From Daphnia carinata (lineage: Eukaryota; Arthropoda; Branchiopoda; Diplostraca; Daphniidae): a DNA stretch of 64,000 nt. This document shows, one piece after another, positions 46,070 to 59,049 of the stretch. The stretch spans positions 6,448,367 through 6,512,366 of the forward strand of contig NC_081339.1 of assembly GCF_022539665.2 (NCBI RefSeq), read 5' to 3'. Made by a program: the position numbers and the translations under genes. Each line of letters begins with the position of its first letter. The first letter of the stretch is position 1. The notes under the pieces are model-generated. The model was not told where the DNA came from. It searched no databases and saw only the letters and a list, made by a program, of their open reading frames with translations.

Positions 46070-46356
46070 AGGTATAACTTTTCAATATATAGAACTTAGC
46101 AGTTTAAAAAGAAACAGTCTCGTTTATTCCATAATCTTCGGGAGAATTTCTCACAATGAGTTTCAATATAAGTTTCCTTGATTCAACATTTTCACACGGC
46201 GGGGAAATGGCAATTATGCAAACAAGAATTTTGAGGCAAAATGAATTCTTAAAAAAGGAATAATGAATATTCTGGGTGGCATCCAATATGAAAATAAAGA
46301 GAACCCTCGTCAGGAAATGAATAAAGGAAATTTAACAACCATTACCCAAGTAACTT

Positions 46357-47576
46357 TTACTTGGTAAAACGTTCATTAAGAGTTAACTTAACACGTGGAA
46401 GCTCATCACCAACATCAAGCACACTGATTGCAATGTCTTCTTCCAATTCCGAGGTTCTAATCATGTCTGTAAACAAACAAAAAAATATAAACCACGGCTT
46501 ATCAAAACAATAGCTTAACGAGTTATGAAGAAACTATTACCAAAGCGACGAGGATTTATTGTGGCGGTTTGCCTAATTATCGGTAAAGGCTCGTACGCAA
46601 GCGGAGGCATTTCACTAGGAGGTGGTGAATGATGGGTTTGATAAAGGTCTTGCTGAGTTGGCGACACTTGACAGCAAGGATGTACGTGGTTGGGTGCCAC
46701 GGAGCTGTGCTGCCTCCTCGCCATTATAAAGTTACTTGTTGGTGGCGAATAAACCGTCGGAACCGTTCTAACCGGAGCCGCACTAAACCGGGCCGGCCGG
46801 GGGTGATTGGGTTGTAGTGGCGCTACTCCGTCAACCAAATAAGAAGCAGCAGTTTTCATCCATGATGGAAGTTTACCAACAAGTTTTTCAACTTGGGATA
46901 ACACAGTTGTGTTAATTTTCGGACGGGAGGAGACTCCACTAACAGGACCTTACAAAATAAGAAAAGATGGTAAATATAGATCCTTAAACACTATTTCATT
47001 GTGTTTTTTTACCACATGGGCCAGATCGGGGTCCAAGGGAATGTCCTGACTGTGGAAAAGGATGAAATTTTTGTCTAGACTGAGCCTTTGTAGCCTGTTG
47101 TCTTAATTCAATTATCATTTTTGCGACTAGTTTACTTCTTAAATCCATTCCTTTTTTATTAGCTCTGATATCGATCAGTCTCTGTCTCAAATCTAATGTT
47201 CTGCGAGCACGCTGAATTTGTTTTTTTGCCATATGTTTCAAGTAGTTACTGCGGTTGAATTGTCCTGGTTGAATGGCTGCTCTGAAAGGCCTTCTGTAAT
47301 ACTGTAAACTTGCTTTATGCCTGAGGAAAGGTGAGTTGTTTACCACATTTTCTTGCTTCTAAAATTACAGAGATAATCATCCAATTAACCTCTTTCTTAG
47401 GTGCATGTAAATCACTTTTCTTACCAGAGCCTTCTTAGCTTTCATATCTCTGATGACATCCTCTGTGGAAAATTCATATACTACATTAGAAACACAAACA
47501 ATTACACGTGCATTTCACAAAGATAAATTTTACCGAGAGACATTTCTTCATAATTCGGACCTTGCAGTTCCTCCAT
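46357..47576 (-). CDS. Basic protein with UAP56-binding-like ends (tentative mRNA-export adaptor)
   Basis: Five exons: 47534-47576, 47425-47480, 47013-47358, 46541-46948 and 46357-46466, in phase, giving 320 residues. The N terminus reads EEMSLVYEFSTEDVIRDMKAKK, resembling the UAP56-binding motif of UIF/FYTTD1 and ALYREF (acidic, MSLxD-I, then basic). The C terminus VKLTLNERF resembles the second such motif. Between them is a strongly basic, Arg/Lys/Gln-rich central part (about residues 40-150) and a proline-rich part (about 150-280), both probably disordered. If right, it would bridge the helicase UAP56 and mRNA in the nucleus. The evidence is motif resemblance only; it may be an unrelated basic nuclear protein. 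Confidence 0.6.
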
Positions 47577-47994
47577 TTCGAAAAATATAGAGTTAATGAT
47601 ACAAGGAATAGGTTTTTTTCCGAAAATTGTAATAAAAACACTTCGTGACCCCGAAGTTCTAACTGAATTCAGGTATCACGAATGAAATAAATTAACACAT
47701 CGACATTGGCCCAGTCTTCTGATTGTCCAACAGAAACATCGCCCGCAGCAAAAAGCAGGGTTTAAAGTTTTCAACTCTCCGTAATGAAACTAGAAAAATA
47801 TACTAAATCATGACATTCCTGCTTTTACAACATTTATATAAGGGAAAAATAAAATATTTCTGGCATTTTCCATTTTGCACGTTGAACAGTTTTAGAATTG
47901 TGCAACTCTGAAAAATTTCGGCAGCGCTAAGCAGACTGCTCATGGTTTGTTAGGTTATTATAACTTGATTGAAACATCTAAAGTTGAAGAAGAA

Positions 47995-48526
47995 ATGTCA
48001 AATTCACTGGCCAAATATATTTTTCTTTTTGGAATTTTGTTACTTCTACATGCAGCTTATTCTGCTGCTCAACGTAAGTTATGAAGAAAGCGTTTGCGAA
48101 AACAAAGTAATATTTGTTGTTCCTTAAACAGATCGGTCATACCTCCGGCTAACTGAACAGGAATTCACGTCACTTCCCGCTGATGTATGCTAAAAAAATT
48201 TACCTGTTGTTTCAATGAAATAATAGTTTATATTTCTCTCAGATTATTCTTCAAACTATATTCAGCTTGTTACTGACTGTTTATGGAGTAACTATGGTTG
48301 CAGGTGATTTCAAGGAAATTCGGTCCAATATTGATCTACAGAAAAAGTATGTTTTTTTTTCAATCTTCCTACATGAGAATAAATATGCAAATTTATTAAT
48401 TCTAGAACTTGGATGAATCTGAATAATCGTCCATCCTTTTACACTTTTAATCATCGTGGACATATTTTTAATCCCATTCTTCTTACACGGACAGGCACTG
48501 GAAAAGGGGCATTAGAAGCCAACTAA
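47995..48526 (+). CDS. MMGT1: ER membrane complex subunit 5 / membrane magnesium transporter 1
   Basis: Exons 47995-48073, 48132-48184, 48243-48346 and 48406-48526, giving 118 residues. Recognisable blocks are HAAYSAAQHRSYLRLTEQE at the first membrane segment and loop, IILQTIFSLLLTVYGVTMVAG in the second segment, FKEIRSNIDL, and PSFYTFNHRGH. The family length is about 110-130. The product (EMC5) is a subunit of the ER membrane complex that inserts transmembrane helices; it was also described as a magnesium transporter. It diverges from the basic-protein gene with about 420 bases between the start codons. Confidence 0.93.
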
Positions 48527-49410
48527 GATCAAGTCAACTAATTTTGGGCATCCATTGTATGTGTTTCTGTATGTCAATAAATTTTAACACTGTATGAGAT
48601 GCTAAATCCTTTTGGGTACATGATTGCATGCCTGTTATTTTTATGCATATCCATTTAATCTGTGGGTGAGGCAAAAACCGAAATTTTCTCATGTTCCATC
48701 TGATCCCGCTTCCGGTTTCACGAAAAAAACCAAAGAAGCGAAAAAAAAAATCTATGATTGCCAAAATTTGGCAGTATTGCTGGTATCTTAATACAGACGA
48801 CGGGAAATCACGTGACAAAATTCATTTACCGGGGGCAAGACATTGACATTGACTTCTCCTACATACTCCGCTGGCGCCCACTTATCGCCGGTACTATAAA
48901 TGAATTACATACTAGTCTGCACTCGTATCGTACCGCTACAGTTTCAAAGAAAGTGATGCCATCGTATCGTAGTGCCTATTTATAACTTCCTGGCATTATC
49001 CCCAGAAGTACGATTGAGTTCATACATGTAAAGTTTGTGATTCTACATATAGTTCTTATGTAGAAAACTAGTTTGAACGGTGGATTTGTGGAATACGGAT
49101 TTAATCAACAAGCTTAGTTAAACCTCGCCATATTGAGTTTGCCCATCATTAAACGTTCTACGTGGCGTGGGCGAATGTGGATATTTGTCTTATACAGCAA
49201 ATTAATTTTATGTTCCCCTGGCTAAATTTATTAGGTTAGAATTGGTTGTTTCCAGTTTCCCTTCACATGTGATTAAATATGCATAGATAAATTAAGAACC
49301 AGCCAATTCGTGATTAGCTTTTCTTGTACTAACTCCAACCAACTTCCTTAATTGGATTTGCCCCACGATCCCTTTGGTTAACAATTACTGCAGCCTTAAC
49401 AAAAATTCAC
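48527..49410. other. Intergenic, no gene seen
   Basis: Space between EMC5 and the mitochondrial carrier gene. Short frames only. Confidence 0.4.
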
Positions 49411-50804
49411 ATGGGTGATAGTCATGACTGGAGACCATTTGTGTATGGAGGATTTTCATCATGTACAGCTGAATTTGGTATTTGATCAAAGAATGTTGAG
49501 ACATTGTTTACATTTTAGTTCTATTATAAATTCTTTATTAGGTACATTCCCGATTGACACAACAAAAACAAGACTTCAAATACAGGGCCAGAAGTTGGAT
49601 GGGAGATTCACTGCTGTTCGTTACAATGGCATGTTCCATGCATTATCAAGAATCACAAGGGAAGAAGGTGTTCGGGCACTCTATTCAGGGTACTTCAGAA
49701 TCAAGTTTTCTTGATAACAGTAAAAAAATCTAAAGAAAATAACAAAACAAAAATAATACAGATAAAACTAAAGAAAATAACCAAATGCAAAAAAACAACA
49801 GATACACAGAGGGTAATTTTTTTTCTTTTTCCTTTTCAGCATTTGGCCTGCACTCCTAAGGCAGTCTACATATGGTACTATCAAGTTTGGAATCTACTAC
49901 ACACTCAAAAAATGGATTGATCACCCTGAAGTTGAAGATATGATGACAAACATTTTTTGTGGAGTCATTGCTGGTGTGGTTTCCAGTGCTATTGCTAACC
50001 CAACAGATGTCTTGAAAGTCAGAATGCAAGCTTGTTCAACTTCACTGCAGCAAAAGACCATGTTTGAGTGTTTTGGAGATGTTTACAGACAAGAAGGCAT
50101 ATCCGGATTGTGGCGAGTACGTGATTGCATTTCTTTGTGTTATTACTTATTTTTGCCAATAGAAAACAAAAATTAATTGTAATGTCTCAAGGGTGTAGGT
50201 CCGACAGCACAGAGGGCAGCGGTGATAACGGCTGTTGAATTGCCCATTTATGACATCTGTAAGCATAGGCTAATACAGGGCGATTTAATGGGTGATACAG
50301 TATCTAATCACTTTGTGTGAGTTTTTCTGGATAAATATTTTGGTATTATGGTTTTAACAACATTTTTATTACTAGGTCAAGCTTCATATCAAGTTTGGGC
50401 GGTGCCATAGCCTCGACTCCTATTGACGTTGTGAGAGTAAGAATCTTTAAAAATTCAAAATATTTTTGCACACATCCATTAAATAGCAATACTTCTCATA
50501 AGGTGCGTCTGATGAACCAGCGTCGCCTAAAGTCTGGAGTACGGTTTGGATTTGGAATGAGTAGCGATTTTACTCTTCATAAATCGAGACTCTACCGGGG
50601 AACCGTAGATTGCTTCATACAGGTATTTTCGTATAGGATATAACGCTGTGATTTAACTCAAACCTAAATCCCTTGCATTGCTAGACCGTCCGACACGAAG
50701 GTATTATGGCTCTCTATCGTGGTTTCATTCCAACTTGGTTGCGAATGGGCCCGTGGAACGTGATCTTCTTCATTACGTACGAGCAGTTAAAAAAGCTATA
50801 CTAA
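49411..50804 (+). CDS. Mitochondrial carrier, SLC25A14/SLC25A30 type
   Basis: Seven exons: 49411-49477, 49542-49689, 49840-50116, 50192-50316, 50376-50436, 50503-50622 and 50685-50804, giving 305 residues. The threefold mitochondrial-carrier repeat is clear from its signatures [20 protein letters not shown] and PIDVVRVRL, each at the end of an odd-numbered helix. [16 protein letters not shown] and the C-terminal [18 protein letters not shown] match the brain/kidney uncoupling-protein-like carriers. These sit in the inner membrane and move small anions; the solute is not settled. The loop encoded by exon 6 is a little longer than usual. The start was chosen at [14 protein letters not shown], which fits the family N terminus. 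Confidence 0.92.
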
Positions 50805-51573
50805 TTAAATTTTAGGTGATTTGTTGTTGCTTTCATTAAGTTAATACGAAATTGCTCCCTAAGTCCTTCTCTCCTCGCGTCTGACTTAGAGATTTGTATT
50901 TTCAGTACATTTCATCCGAGTTAGACAAATACAAATAATGTAAGTAAAACAGTTGACACATTTACTTACGACTAAAAGCAATTTTTTATCAGAGAATTAT
51001 TGTGTTACCTCGCTTATTATGTAAAAAAGTAAAAGAACCAATTGCCAAAATTCACATTCGGAATTCTAAAAACAAAGTCTGAAACCAAAACTTAATAAAA
51101 CTCCATTTCATTTTACAATATTAAACTCACGTCCATAGGCGCATTTTGACGTCAACTTTTAATTCAACTTAACAGTGATGAACTTGTTGTTTTTCGTCGT
51201 CCGGTAGATGGCTGACCATTTTGGCGCCAACTGCAATCCAAAATGTGCCCACATTTGAGTGCTGCTGCAGCGAGCGTTGTGAGAACTGGTCACGTGTTCA
51301 GCCTCGTAGTCGGAAGGTAGGTCTTAACCCTATTGACATACTAGATTAGAGATTGTCGAGTGGTTGCGTCTCCGGACCAGTTTCTTCCACGTGTGGAAAG
51401 CGTTGGCTGAAAGGCTCCGCTGAACATTTTGAGAAAGAACAAGATTGTGGGACGATGTAATTCGTGAAACGATTCAAATTAGAGGTCAACGGAAATTTTA
51501 AAATTAGATTAAGTGGTAGAACTGCGAGACATAATAAGGCTGATAATTGTGACAAAAACTGTGAAACTAAGAA
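50805..51573. other. Intergenic, no gene seen
   Basis: AT-rich spacer. A reading frame open from about 51,464 runs into the POLR3B pseudogene's first exon. Confidence 0.4.
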
Positions 51574-53738
51574 GATGGGAGAATCACGCAGGGATATTTA
51601 TGGAGATCTTGAAAAAATATTAGAACCAATCAAGTCTGTTGAGGTAATTCTAATATTTTCTTTGTGACTGAAGAAGCTAATTTTTTTGTCAAATTAACAG
51701 GAAAAAGGAAAGTTGGTAACAGGTTTTTCAAAAACTAAGGGTTGGTTAAACAGCGCATCAAGAAAATTGTATCAACAAGTGAAAAGGTAGTGAGCCATGC
51801 TGATGAAACATTCTACTTAAAGTACTTGGACATTCAAGTGGGAAAACCAAATTCCATAGAAGACATGCAGCATGTAATAATTTTTAAAAATCCTTTGAAG
51901 TATCAGCCTTTATTCTGTATGCTGTTTGGATTCAGTAGTTTCGTCTGCTCCCTCCTCATTAATGTAGATTAAGGGACATGAGTTATTCAGCTCCATTTAC
52001 TGTTGACATCGAGCATACCAGGGGACAGCAAAAAGTTGTACGCAACAGTATTTCTAATGGAAGAATGCCAATCAGTTGAGGAGCTCAAACTGCACATTGG
52101 CTGGTATTTCATCCATAGAAATGGCAAACAAGTGAATATCCATATGATTGTGGTGGTTATTTCATTTTTCAGGGAAATGAAAAGGTAAAACTATGTTGGT
52201 AAAATGCTATTTGTTCATAACTTTCTAGTCTATTTTAGGTGATATTGATTCAAGAACAAATGTTGAAAAACCACATGATTGTTGAGCAGGATAAAAACGG
52301 TGTTAAATAACCAGTATCACACACGGAACGAAAACGCGCAGCAATGTGATCATGAATAAAGGAAAATACTGTATGATGCAAAAAAGTTTTCAGGATGTAA
52401 TATTGTGATGTGTTATTCTGTTAGCTTAGACTGACTTATTTTCTTTCAAACACTTCAAGGATGTTCCTGTCGTCATTGTTTTTAAAGCTATGGGGATTTT
52501 GGCTGATCAAGAAATAGTCCAAATGATTGGCACCGATGATCGTGTAGTGATGGCATTTGCGCCTTCTTTAGAAGAATGTGTGCGCGCGTCGATCTTTACT
52601 CAACAGCAAGCATTGAAGTATCCAATACATCTTCAAAATTCTGAATACCAATGCGCATAATTATCTTTTCGGATTGTCTATTGCAGGCATTTGGGCAAAA
52701 ACTTCCTCGAAGGCGATTTTTTGGGCGTCCAAAGAAAACGCCAATTGCGCCAACGCCATGTGCAATGTCATAATTATCATATTTGCACAGGTGGACAATT
52801 TCAACTTTAAAGCTAAAGCAATGTATTTAGCTTTGATGATTCGCCGGGTCATTCAAGCCGAAAATGATCCAACGTCAGTTGACGACCGTGACTATTATGG
52901 CAACAAGCCCATGGAGTTAACGGGTCCTGATGTAATCATGAATCCACACGGATTTCCATCGCGTAAGACAGTCGGTAAACTGATTGAACTTTTGGTTGGA
53001 AAAGCGGGGCTCATGGAAGGAAAGTTTCACTACGGTACCGCTTTTGGCGGATCTAAGGTGCGAATTTTAACATTCATTTGGAATTTAGTTATGTTATTGT
53101 TTTACTATAGGTCCAAGATGTTAGTGAAGAATGATCAAGCATGGATACAATTATCAGGGTAAAGAGTGTATGACTTCTGGAACAACAGGGGAGCAGCTGA
53201 CAGCTTATATTTATTTTGGACCTGTACATAAGCAAACCGCGATCGTATTATAATTGTGTACGGATTTAATTTACTTAATAATTGTTAGGTATACTATCAA
53301 AAGTTGAAGCACATGGTGATGGATAAGATGCATGCGCGTTCGCGTGGACCACGAGCTGTCCTGACACGGCAACCTACCGAAGGTCGTGCCCGCGATGGGG
53401 GCCTTCGCCTTGGTGAAATGGAACGCGATTGTCTCATCGCGTACGGATCTACGTTTGCATAAATCATCACTGCTAATGGATATTATTCCAAATTTAATGA
53501 TGGAATTTTTATTTGCAGCATGCTAATCTTGGAGCGATTGATGATATCCAGTGATGCGTTTGATGTTGATGTTTGCAATCAGTGTTGTCTCATGGGATAT
53601 TTTGGTTGGTGCCACTATTGCAAATCAAGTGCTTCCGTTTCTTCCATCCGTATTCCATACGCTTGCAAGCTTCTTTTTCAAGAACTTCAAGCGATGAATA
53701 TTGCTCCACGTCTCAAATTGGACAAGTATTTTGACTAA
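51574..53738 (+). pseudogene. Unprocessed POLR3B pseudogene (RNA polymerase III second-largest subunit)
   Basis: Scattered exons match RPC2 from its N to its C terminus but with many lesions. Early exons (WLNS..., then YLKYLDIQVGKPNSIED) have a frame shift and lose a dozen codons. Stops and shifts follow around 52,060-52,150. [12 protein letters not shown] (52,465 on) and [16 protein letters not shown] (52,800) are open. At about 52,924 the sequence jumps from [11 protein letters not shown] straight to [13 protein letters not shown], skipping several hundred residues that include most of the catalytic core. The end ([25 protein letters not shown], split by small indels elsewhere, then the zinc site [16 protein letters not shown]) is well kept. 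Splice sites and introns remain, so it arose by DNA duplication, not retroposition. Confidence 0.88.
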
Positions 53739-54189
53739 TGTTGTGATAGGTTGCTACAAATTAATCATGGTAAACATTACAAAATTTAAGTGGTTAAATA
53801 ACCAATAATTCCACAAATTTTTTTCAAAATGGAGAATGGTGTAAATTAACTTAATATATTGGTGCACGTATCAATCTTTACGAAAATTGGCAGTAATAAC
53901 AGTAATTTATTTTACTTATTTTACAGAATGGACCAAACTTCACATATAATCTGCATAATGTACTTTTTTGGTTGGAGACGAATGAATTGCTAACCTCGAT
54001 GCTCGCAATTGCAGTTCATAAGGGTTGTTTTGCCTACTAGTAAAGTTCCGTTGTATAATTCAATTTTACTGCAACCATTGTTCATTTATTCACAATATAA
54101 AAGATACATCGTATTGTGAAGTGGAGCTTGTCGATGCAGAACGCCTGCAACGAAAACAATTTGATACGGAAGAAGTGAGATAATATTAT
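53739..54189. other. Intergenic, no gene seen
   Basis: AT-rich stretch after the POLR3B remnant with no coding signal. Confidence 0.4.
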
Positions 54190-54560
54190 TAAATTTTACA
54201 AATTAGTTGAACATTACAATCTTCGGCTCCTTGTTCCAGTTAGACGGGTCCTTGGAGTAATCCTTTCATCAGCGCCGTACAAAAATACTTCTGACATCCC
54301 AACCTACTCGAAAGAAAATAATACTATTGGTAAGACAGATTGTTAACTATATCTACTTTTTGCTAACATAGGTTACGAACTTACTTTTACACAGTGACGA
54401 TACACTCGAAGTTACTGCATCACAATAAAACATTACACAACCAATTATTGAGAATCAAGTTACCCAACAGCCTTAGCGTCCGAAGGTGGTGTCCGAATAG
54501 TTGTGCAGATGCCGAGGAAGGACTTTGTAGGAATGTGAAGGTTTAGCATTCTACGTCGCC
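54190..54560 (-). pseudogene. Decayed copy of the short secreted-peptide gene
   Basis: The promoter region (a TATTTAAGG box near 54,560 and the GC-rich flank to 54,700) resembles that at 7,400-7,560. A short frame starting MFYCDAV ends at a GTAAGT donor, as in the intact gene. A later segment aligns weakly with its exon 2 (GAAGT...TTGTA...CGGCG) with about 18 bases missing. No signal peptide survives. An alternative reading gives a 27-codon basic peptide from about 54,296, which I cannot interpret. Confidence 0.4.
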
Positions 54561-55469
54561 TTAAATACTCGCAGCCACGTGCCACATTATTGCTTTCCCG
54601 GAAGTCGAGTGTAGGGCAGAGGAACCTAATTCTGAAGGTCGATGGGTTGAAGGGCAAAGTTTTATTTCCAGGTGGGCCCCAGGTTATAGCCATTCCCCAT
54701 CGATTGACCCTACGTTACTTTGATTTTTTTTTTTTTTGTTACCTTTTTTTTTTTGTTTCCAAGGACCTAAAACAGATGAAGAACCTCGGGCATTCACAAA
54801 AAAGGAGAGAGGGAGAAGAAAAAAAGATCCTAGAAGCTCAGTAGCTCTTTCACCTGCACGCGGTGCACTAGTGTAGATTTGTTGCTTGCAATCCACGTCT
54901 AATTATTCTCAGAACTTACGCACGTGCTCTTAGCTTTCGCAAATTGTAGATTCATCAATTACGCACTCAAAACGTACTGCATCAGCACATGGTTTAGCAT
55001 CTGCACTGGTTTTGTTTAGTTGGGGTAGTACGATAAGTCTAGATGAAATAGATAAACGTAGATTAAGTTAAGGATAAGTAGGTCTAAGTTTAGGTTATGA
55101 CTAGGGCTACTTTAAGTAAGGCGTAAGCGTAGTCTACCACACGTCGTTACTTCTGCACAACACTACTCAGCCATTTTCTTTCACTGTTTTATGCAATTAT
55201 TAACCGTAGTCGTCGTTCGCAAACCATTTTTCTACAAACAATTGTACGTTTCGACTTCTTAACTCAATTTACACATGATCCGCCAACCCAAACAACCTCC
55301 TGATCATTAACCATCGATTAATAACCAGTTTCTTTTTTTTTTTCAGGAGTTTTTTCTCCAATGTAACTGTAATTTGTGTACATGATGCTCGTTAAAATTA
55401 AGATAAAACTTATTGCTGTTCAAGTATTCAAAAATTTTGTTTGTTTTTTTCTCGTTTCTGTACAATCAG

Positions 55470-56800
55470 GAGAGTAATCTCTGGAGCCGAAGAGGACACT
55501 GGACAATGAGAATCTCCGTCGCATCCACTGGAATATGGCCCAAGATTCTGTGGTATATATTCAAAAATTCAGTATTTAACCATGGTTTTTTTTATTTCTT
55601 TATTTTATGTATCTAGGAAGGCCACATCTCCACCGAAGAGGACCGTTGGACAACGGGGGTCTTCGCCAGGTATTATTTTAACAATTTTAAGTGTTTAATC
55701 GTGTTTTTTTTTTATGTATGTAGGATGGTTCACATTACCACCGAGGTGGGCCACTAGACAATGAGGTTCGCTGTCGGAGCTATCAGGAATCGTCGCCCAA
55801 AATTGTCAAGTATTTAATTTAAAGTCTTAGGTTTTGAACAGATTTTATTTGTTTTTATGTATTTAGGAGGTCCTCACCACCATCAAAGAGGACGCTGGAC
55901 ATCGAGGATCGCCGCTGGAGTAACAAGATCGTCATAATGGATGTTTCAGGTATATGTTTTATACGTTTAAGTGGTTAACCCATGTTTTATTTTATGTATA
56001 TAGGATGGCCAACATCACCACCGATGAGGGCAACTGGTCAACGAGGTTTGCCGTCGGAGCCACCAGGATCATCGTCTAACATTGTCAAGTATTTCATTGA
56101 ATATTATTACCATAAATTCATTAATCATTAATTATTTTTTTTTTATTTGTTAGGAGGGCGCCATCATCGCCAAAGAGGGGCTACTGGACAACGTGGTTCA
56201 CCGTCGGATCGACCAGGATTATCGCCCAAATTTGTCAAGTATTTAATCGAAAGTTGTAAGTTTATTGGATAGTCCACATAACCACCGAGGTGAACCACTA
56301 GACAACGAGGTTCGCTATCGGAGCCATCAGGAATTTTCGCCCAAAGTTGTCAAGTATTTTATTGAAGCTTTTGGCTTTTGAACTATGATATTATTTGTTT
56401 TTATGTATTTAGGAAGGACTCACCATCATCAAAGAGGATGCTAGACATGGAGGATCGTTGTCGGAGCTACCAAGATTGTTGCCCAATATTGTCAAGTGTT
56501 TAATTGAAAGTTTTAAGTTATACGCTGTGATTTTATTTTGTTTTTGTGTATTTAGGAGGGCTTTACCACCATCTAAGAGGGTGTTGGGTATCGATGATCG
56601 CCGTTGGAGCAACAAGATCGTCGCCAGGGATGTTTCAGGTATATTTTTTATACGTTTATCTAATAAATTTTTTAAAAATATATTTAGCAGGGTTTCATCT
56701 TCGCCGAAGAAGGTCACTAGATATCGTGGATCGTCGTTGGAGCAATGAGAATTGGCGCTCATCCCTGAAAGTCACGCCCATTAGGTCGATGGAAAAATAA
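55470..56800 (+). repeat. Array 2 of about ten exon-like repeats
   Basis: Units start near 55,470, 55,617, 55,724, 55,868, 56,004, 56,154, 56,270, 56,412, 56,556 and 56,689. They share with array 1 the acceptor-like TTTAG start, the GAGGATCGCCG-type core, and the CAAGTATTT donor-like end. Some units suggest a Gly/Pro/Ser-rich protein (for example TGQRGSPSDRPGLSPKFVK), but neighbouring units differ by one-base indels and stops. The final unit leads into AAAATAAAGATGG, and the matching end of array 1 is AAAAGATGG. Confidence 0.75.
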
Positions 56801-58979
56801 AGATGGTACGGTTGAATATTGCCTATTGGCATTTTTCTACTTTATTCCGTGTTATACGTGTGTGATACAAATGTGTGGCCCTTGTCCTTAATCCCTTACC
56901 ATTATTTTTCCCTAAGCATTATGGCTTATGGTTCTAACTTTCACTGAGCACGCAAATTCACTACATCTGTATACCACGGTTCATTCACGGTTTGTTTGCG
57001 TTTTTGCACCGGGTTGGGATTAGTGTAACAGGTAATGTAGCCTAGCTTACAATGGTTTGATGCTAATTTTTTAGTTGGTGCAGGTTTACTAACACTAACT
57101 GCTTCTAAAACAAATAGTAAAACATAATAAATATATCACTGCATACTCTTTTATTTAGAGTACGGTCTAGTGATATGAATAATATTTGAATCCAAAAATT
57201 ATTAATCGTGTGTGAACGGGTTGTTAACCGCGATTTGTCAACCCAATAAAAACGTGATGGGACAGTAATCCTTCCAGCTTGTCCCATAGACAAAAATGAA
57301 CTACCCACAGAAAAAGTAACTGGCTCGAGCAATTCCGGTCTGTGGGGGCTGACTCGGGTCCTACAGTTTTCCTCAACGAATTGGATGTATTACTACGCTG
57401 TCTCACAAATATGTCTGCACGTGAAGCTCCTCACTGCATATTTTTCTGAGTGGAGAAAGTTAGGCAAACCAAAGATACAGGTACCTATTAAACAATTTCA
57501 TGTTAACGATTCTTTTTTTTTTAGCATTTATTCACCTTTGATTGTTTTAAAATATTGAAGACGTGAAGTGAACGCGAAGATATGGCAGAATTAAACACAA
57601 ATCACGAGGACTGAGCGTGGGGTTAACATGGTAGTGGGGTATAGTACAGCTTGCGACTGTAAAATACTAATATATAGAGACTTGACCATAGAAGGGAAAA
57701 TTAAGGTTGTACTAGAAATTCTTGGTCGGGAAAATGAGACGAGAAACGTGAATTATAGTTAATTCAATTAATTTCATTTAAAAAAGAATAAAAAACGCAT
57801 GGCAGCTCGTTCATCTGTAAACGATGTGTATTAGTGTGGTCATTGCACCACCATCGCACCAGCCCACGGTAAATGAAATAATACCGCAAAATAATATAAA
57901 CAACTAATGTAAAATATAAAGCTTTTCTAATGCGCAGGATGAGGGATATTGATATTTCATCAAATAGTTGATTAGAAAAAAGATTTTATCTAAATGTTAT
58001 TTCAGTTGTGCTATAATGTAATAATTGATTTATGATATATCTGTAGTTAAGTCATTTCAATGTTAAATAGTTAAACAGTATAAACCAGAATTTAAAAAAA
58101 ATAATATTGAGGTTTAGGTTGTTGGAAATGGGTTAAGAATATTAAGTGTAAATATTAATTGATGTAGTTTTAGTAATAACGATTTCGTCCAAAACAATTT
58201 AGTGCTTGTGATCAGGTTGTATATCCGATAAAAATTGACGGGGCTAATAAAACAACAGCCCGTTATCTCCTCCATAAATTATGACAACCCGATCGTATTA
58301 AATAAGTAAGCATGATTAAATACGTAAGTAATAAGTAATGAATCTAAGTCGGGCGGTTTTCCTTTTTTTAAGTCGGCGGAAATTAAATGCTTCGCAACGC
58401 TGTTTAACATGTTTGTACATTAAGCTGCTCAGTCTTGTCCGTGACAGTGTAGAAAATTGTTAAACTGTAACAAATCTTGTACTAGGGTTTTACATTGCAG
58501 AACTCTGTCAAAATGTTATGTTATAATATCAGTAAAAAATTAAACTTATCTTGCAACAAATGAAACTTTGTGTCGTCAACAAATAAACACTGTCTTGAGC
58601 AAAAGAAACTCTTCATGGAAAAACTGGGTGATCAAAACTCAAGTTTTTAGTGGTTTTTTTCCTCTTTAAATTTATTATTTTTTTTGTTCTGGTGATTATG
58701 GTGCTGTATGATATGTATTCTATCGTCTCCTTTGTGCTAGCGTTTGATTGGTGAAAGGTTTGTATGATTTAACCTAATGACGTTTATATTGTGATTTAAT
58801 TTCGTAGATATTAGGGGATATATATTACCGATTTATGTTTGTTTTGTTTATAATTTGTATTTTTTAGAACTGAGGAACATTTACACATACATTTTACCCA
58901 ATGTATTTTAACTGAAACATACACACAATTGACACTACATACATCAACCATACACAATTTGACAACCACTGAATTTTCA

Positions 58980-59049
58980 GTAACTATGTGGTATCGAACC
59001 CTAATCTTCGGCGTCGGTTGCCGATGCTTAACCCTTGAGCTATAGTCAC
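58980..59049 (-). other. tRNA-like sequence, left arm
   Basis: 70 bases that fold as a tRNA cloverleaf: acceptor GTGACTA/TAGTTAC, D arm with the A-box TAGCTCAAGGGTTAAGC, anticodon stem TCGGC/GCCGA, and a B-box GGGTTCGATACC. The anticodon loop lacks U33, so this is a tRNA pseudogene or tRNA-derived repeat. Its mirror copy is at 61,422-61,491. Confidence 0.6.
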
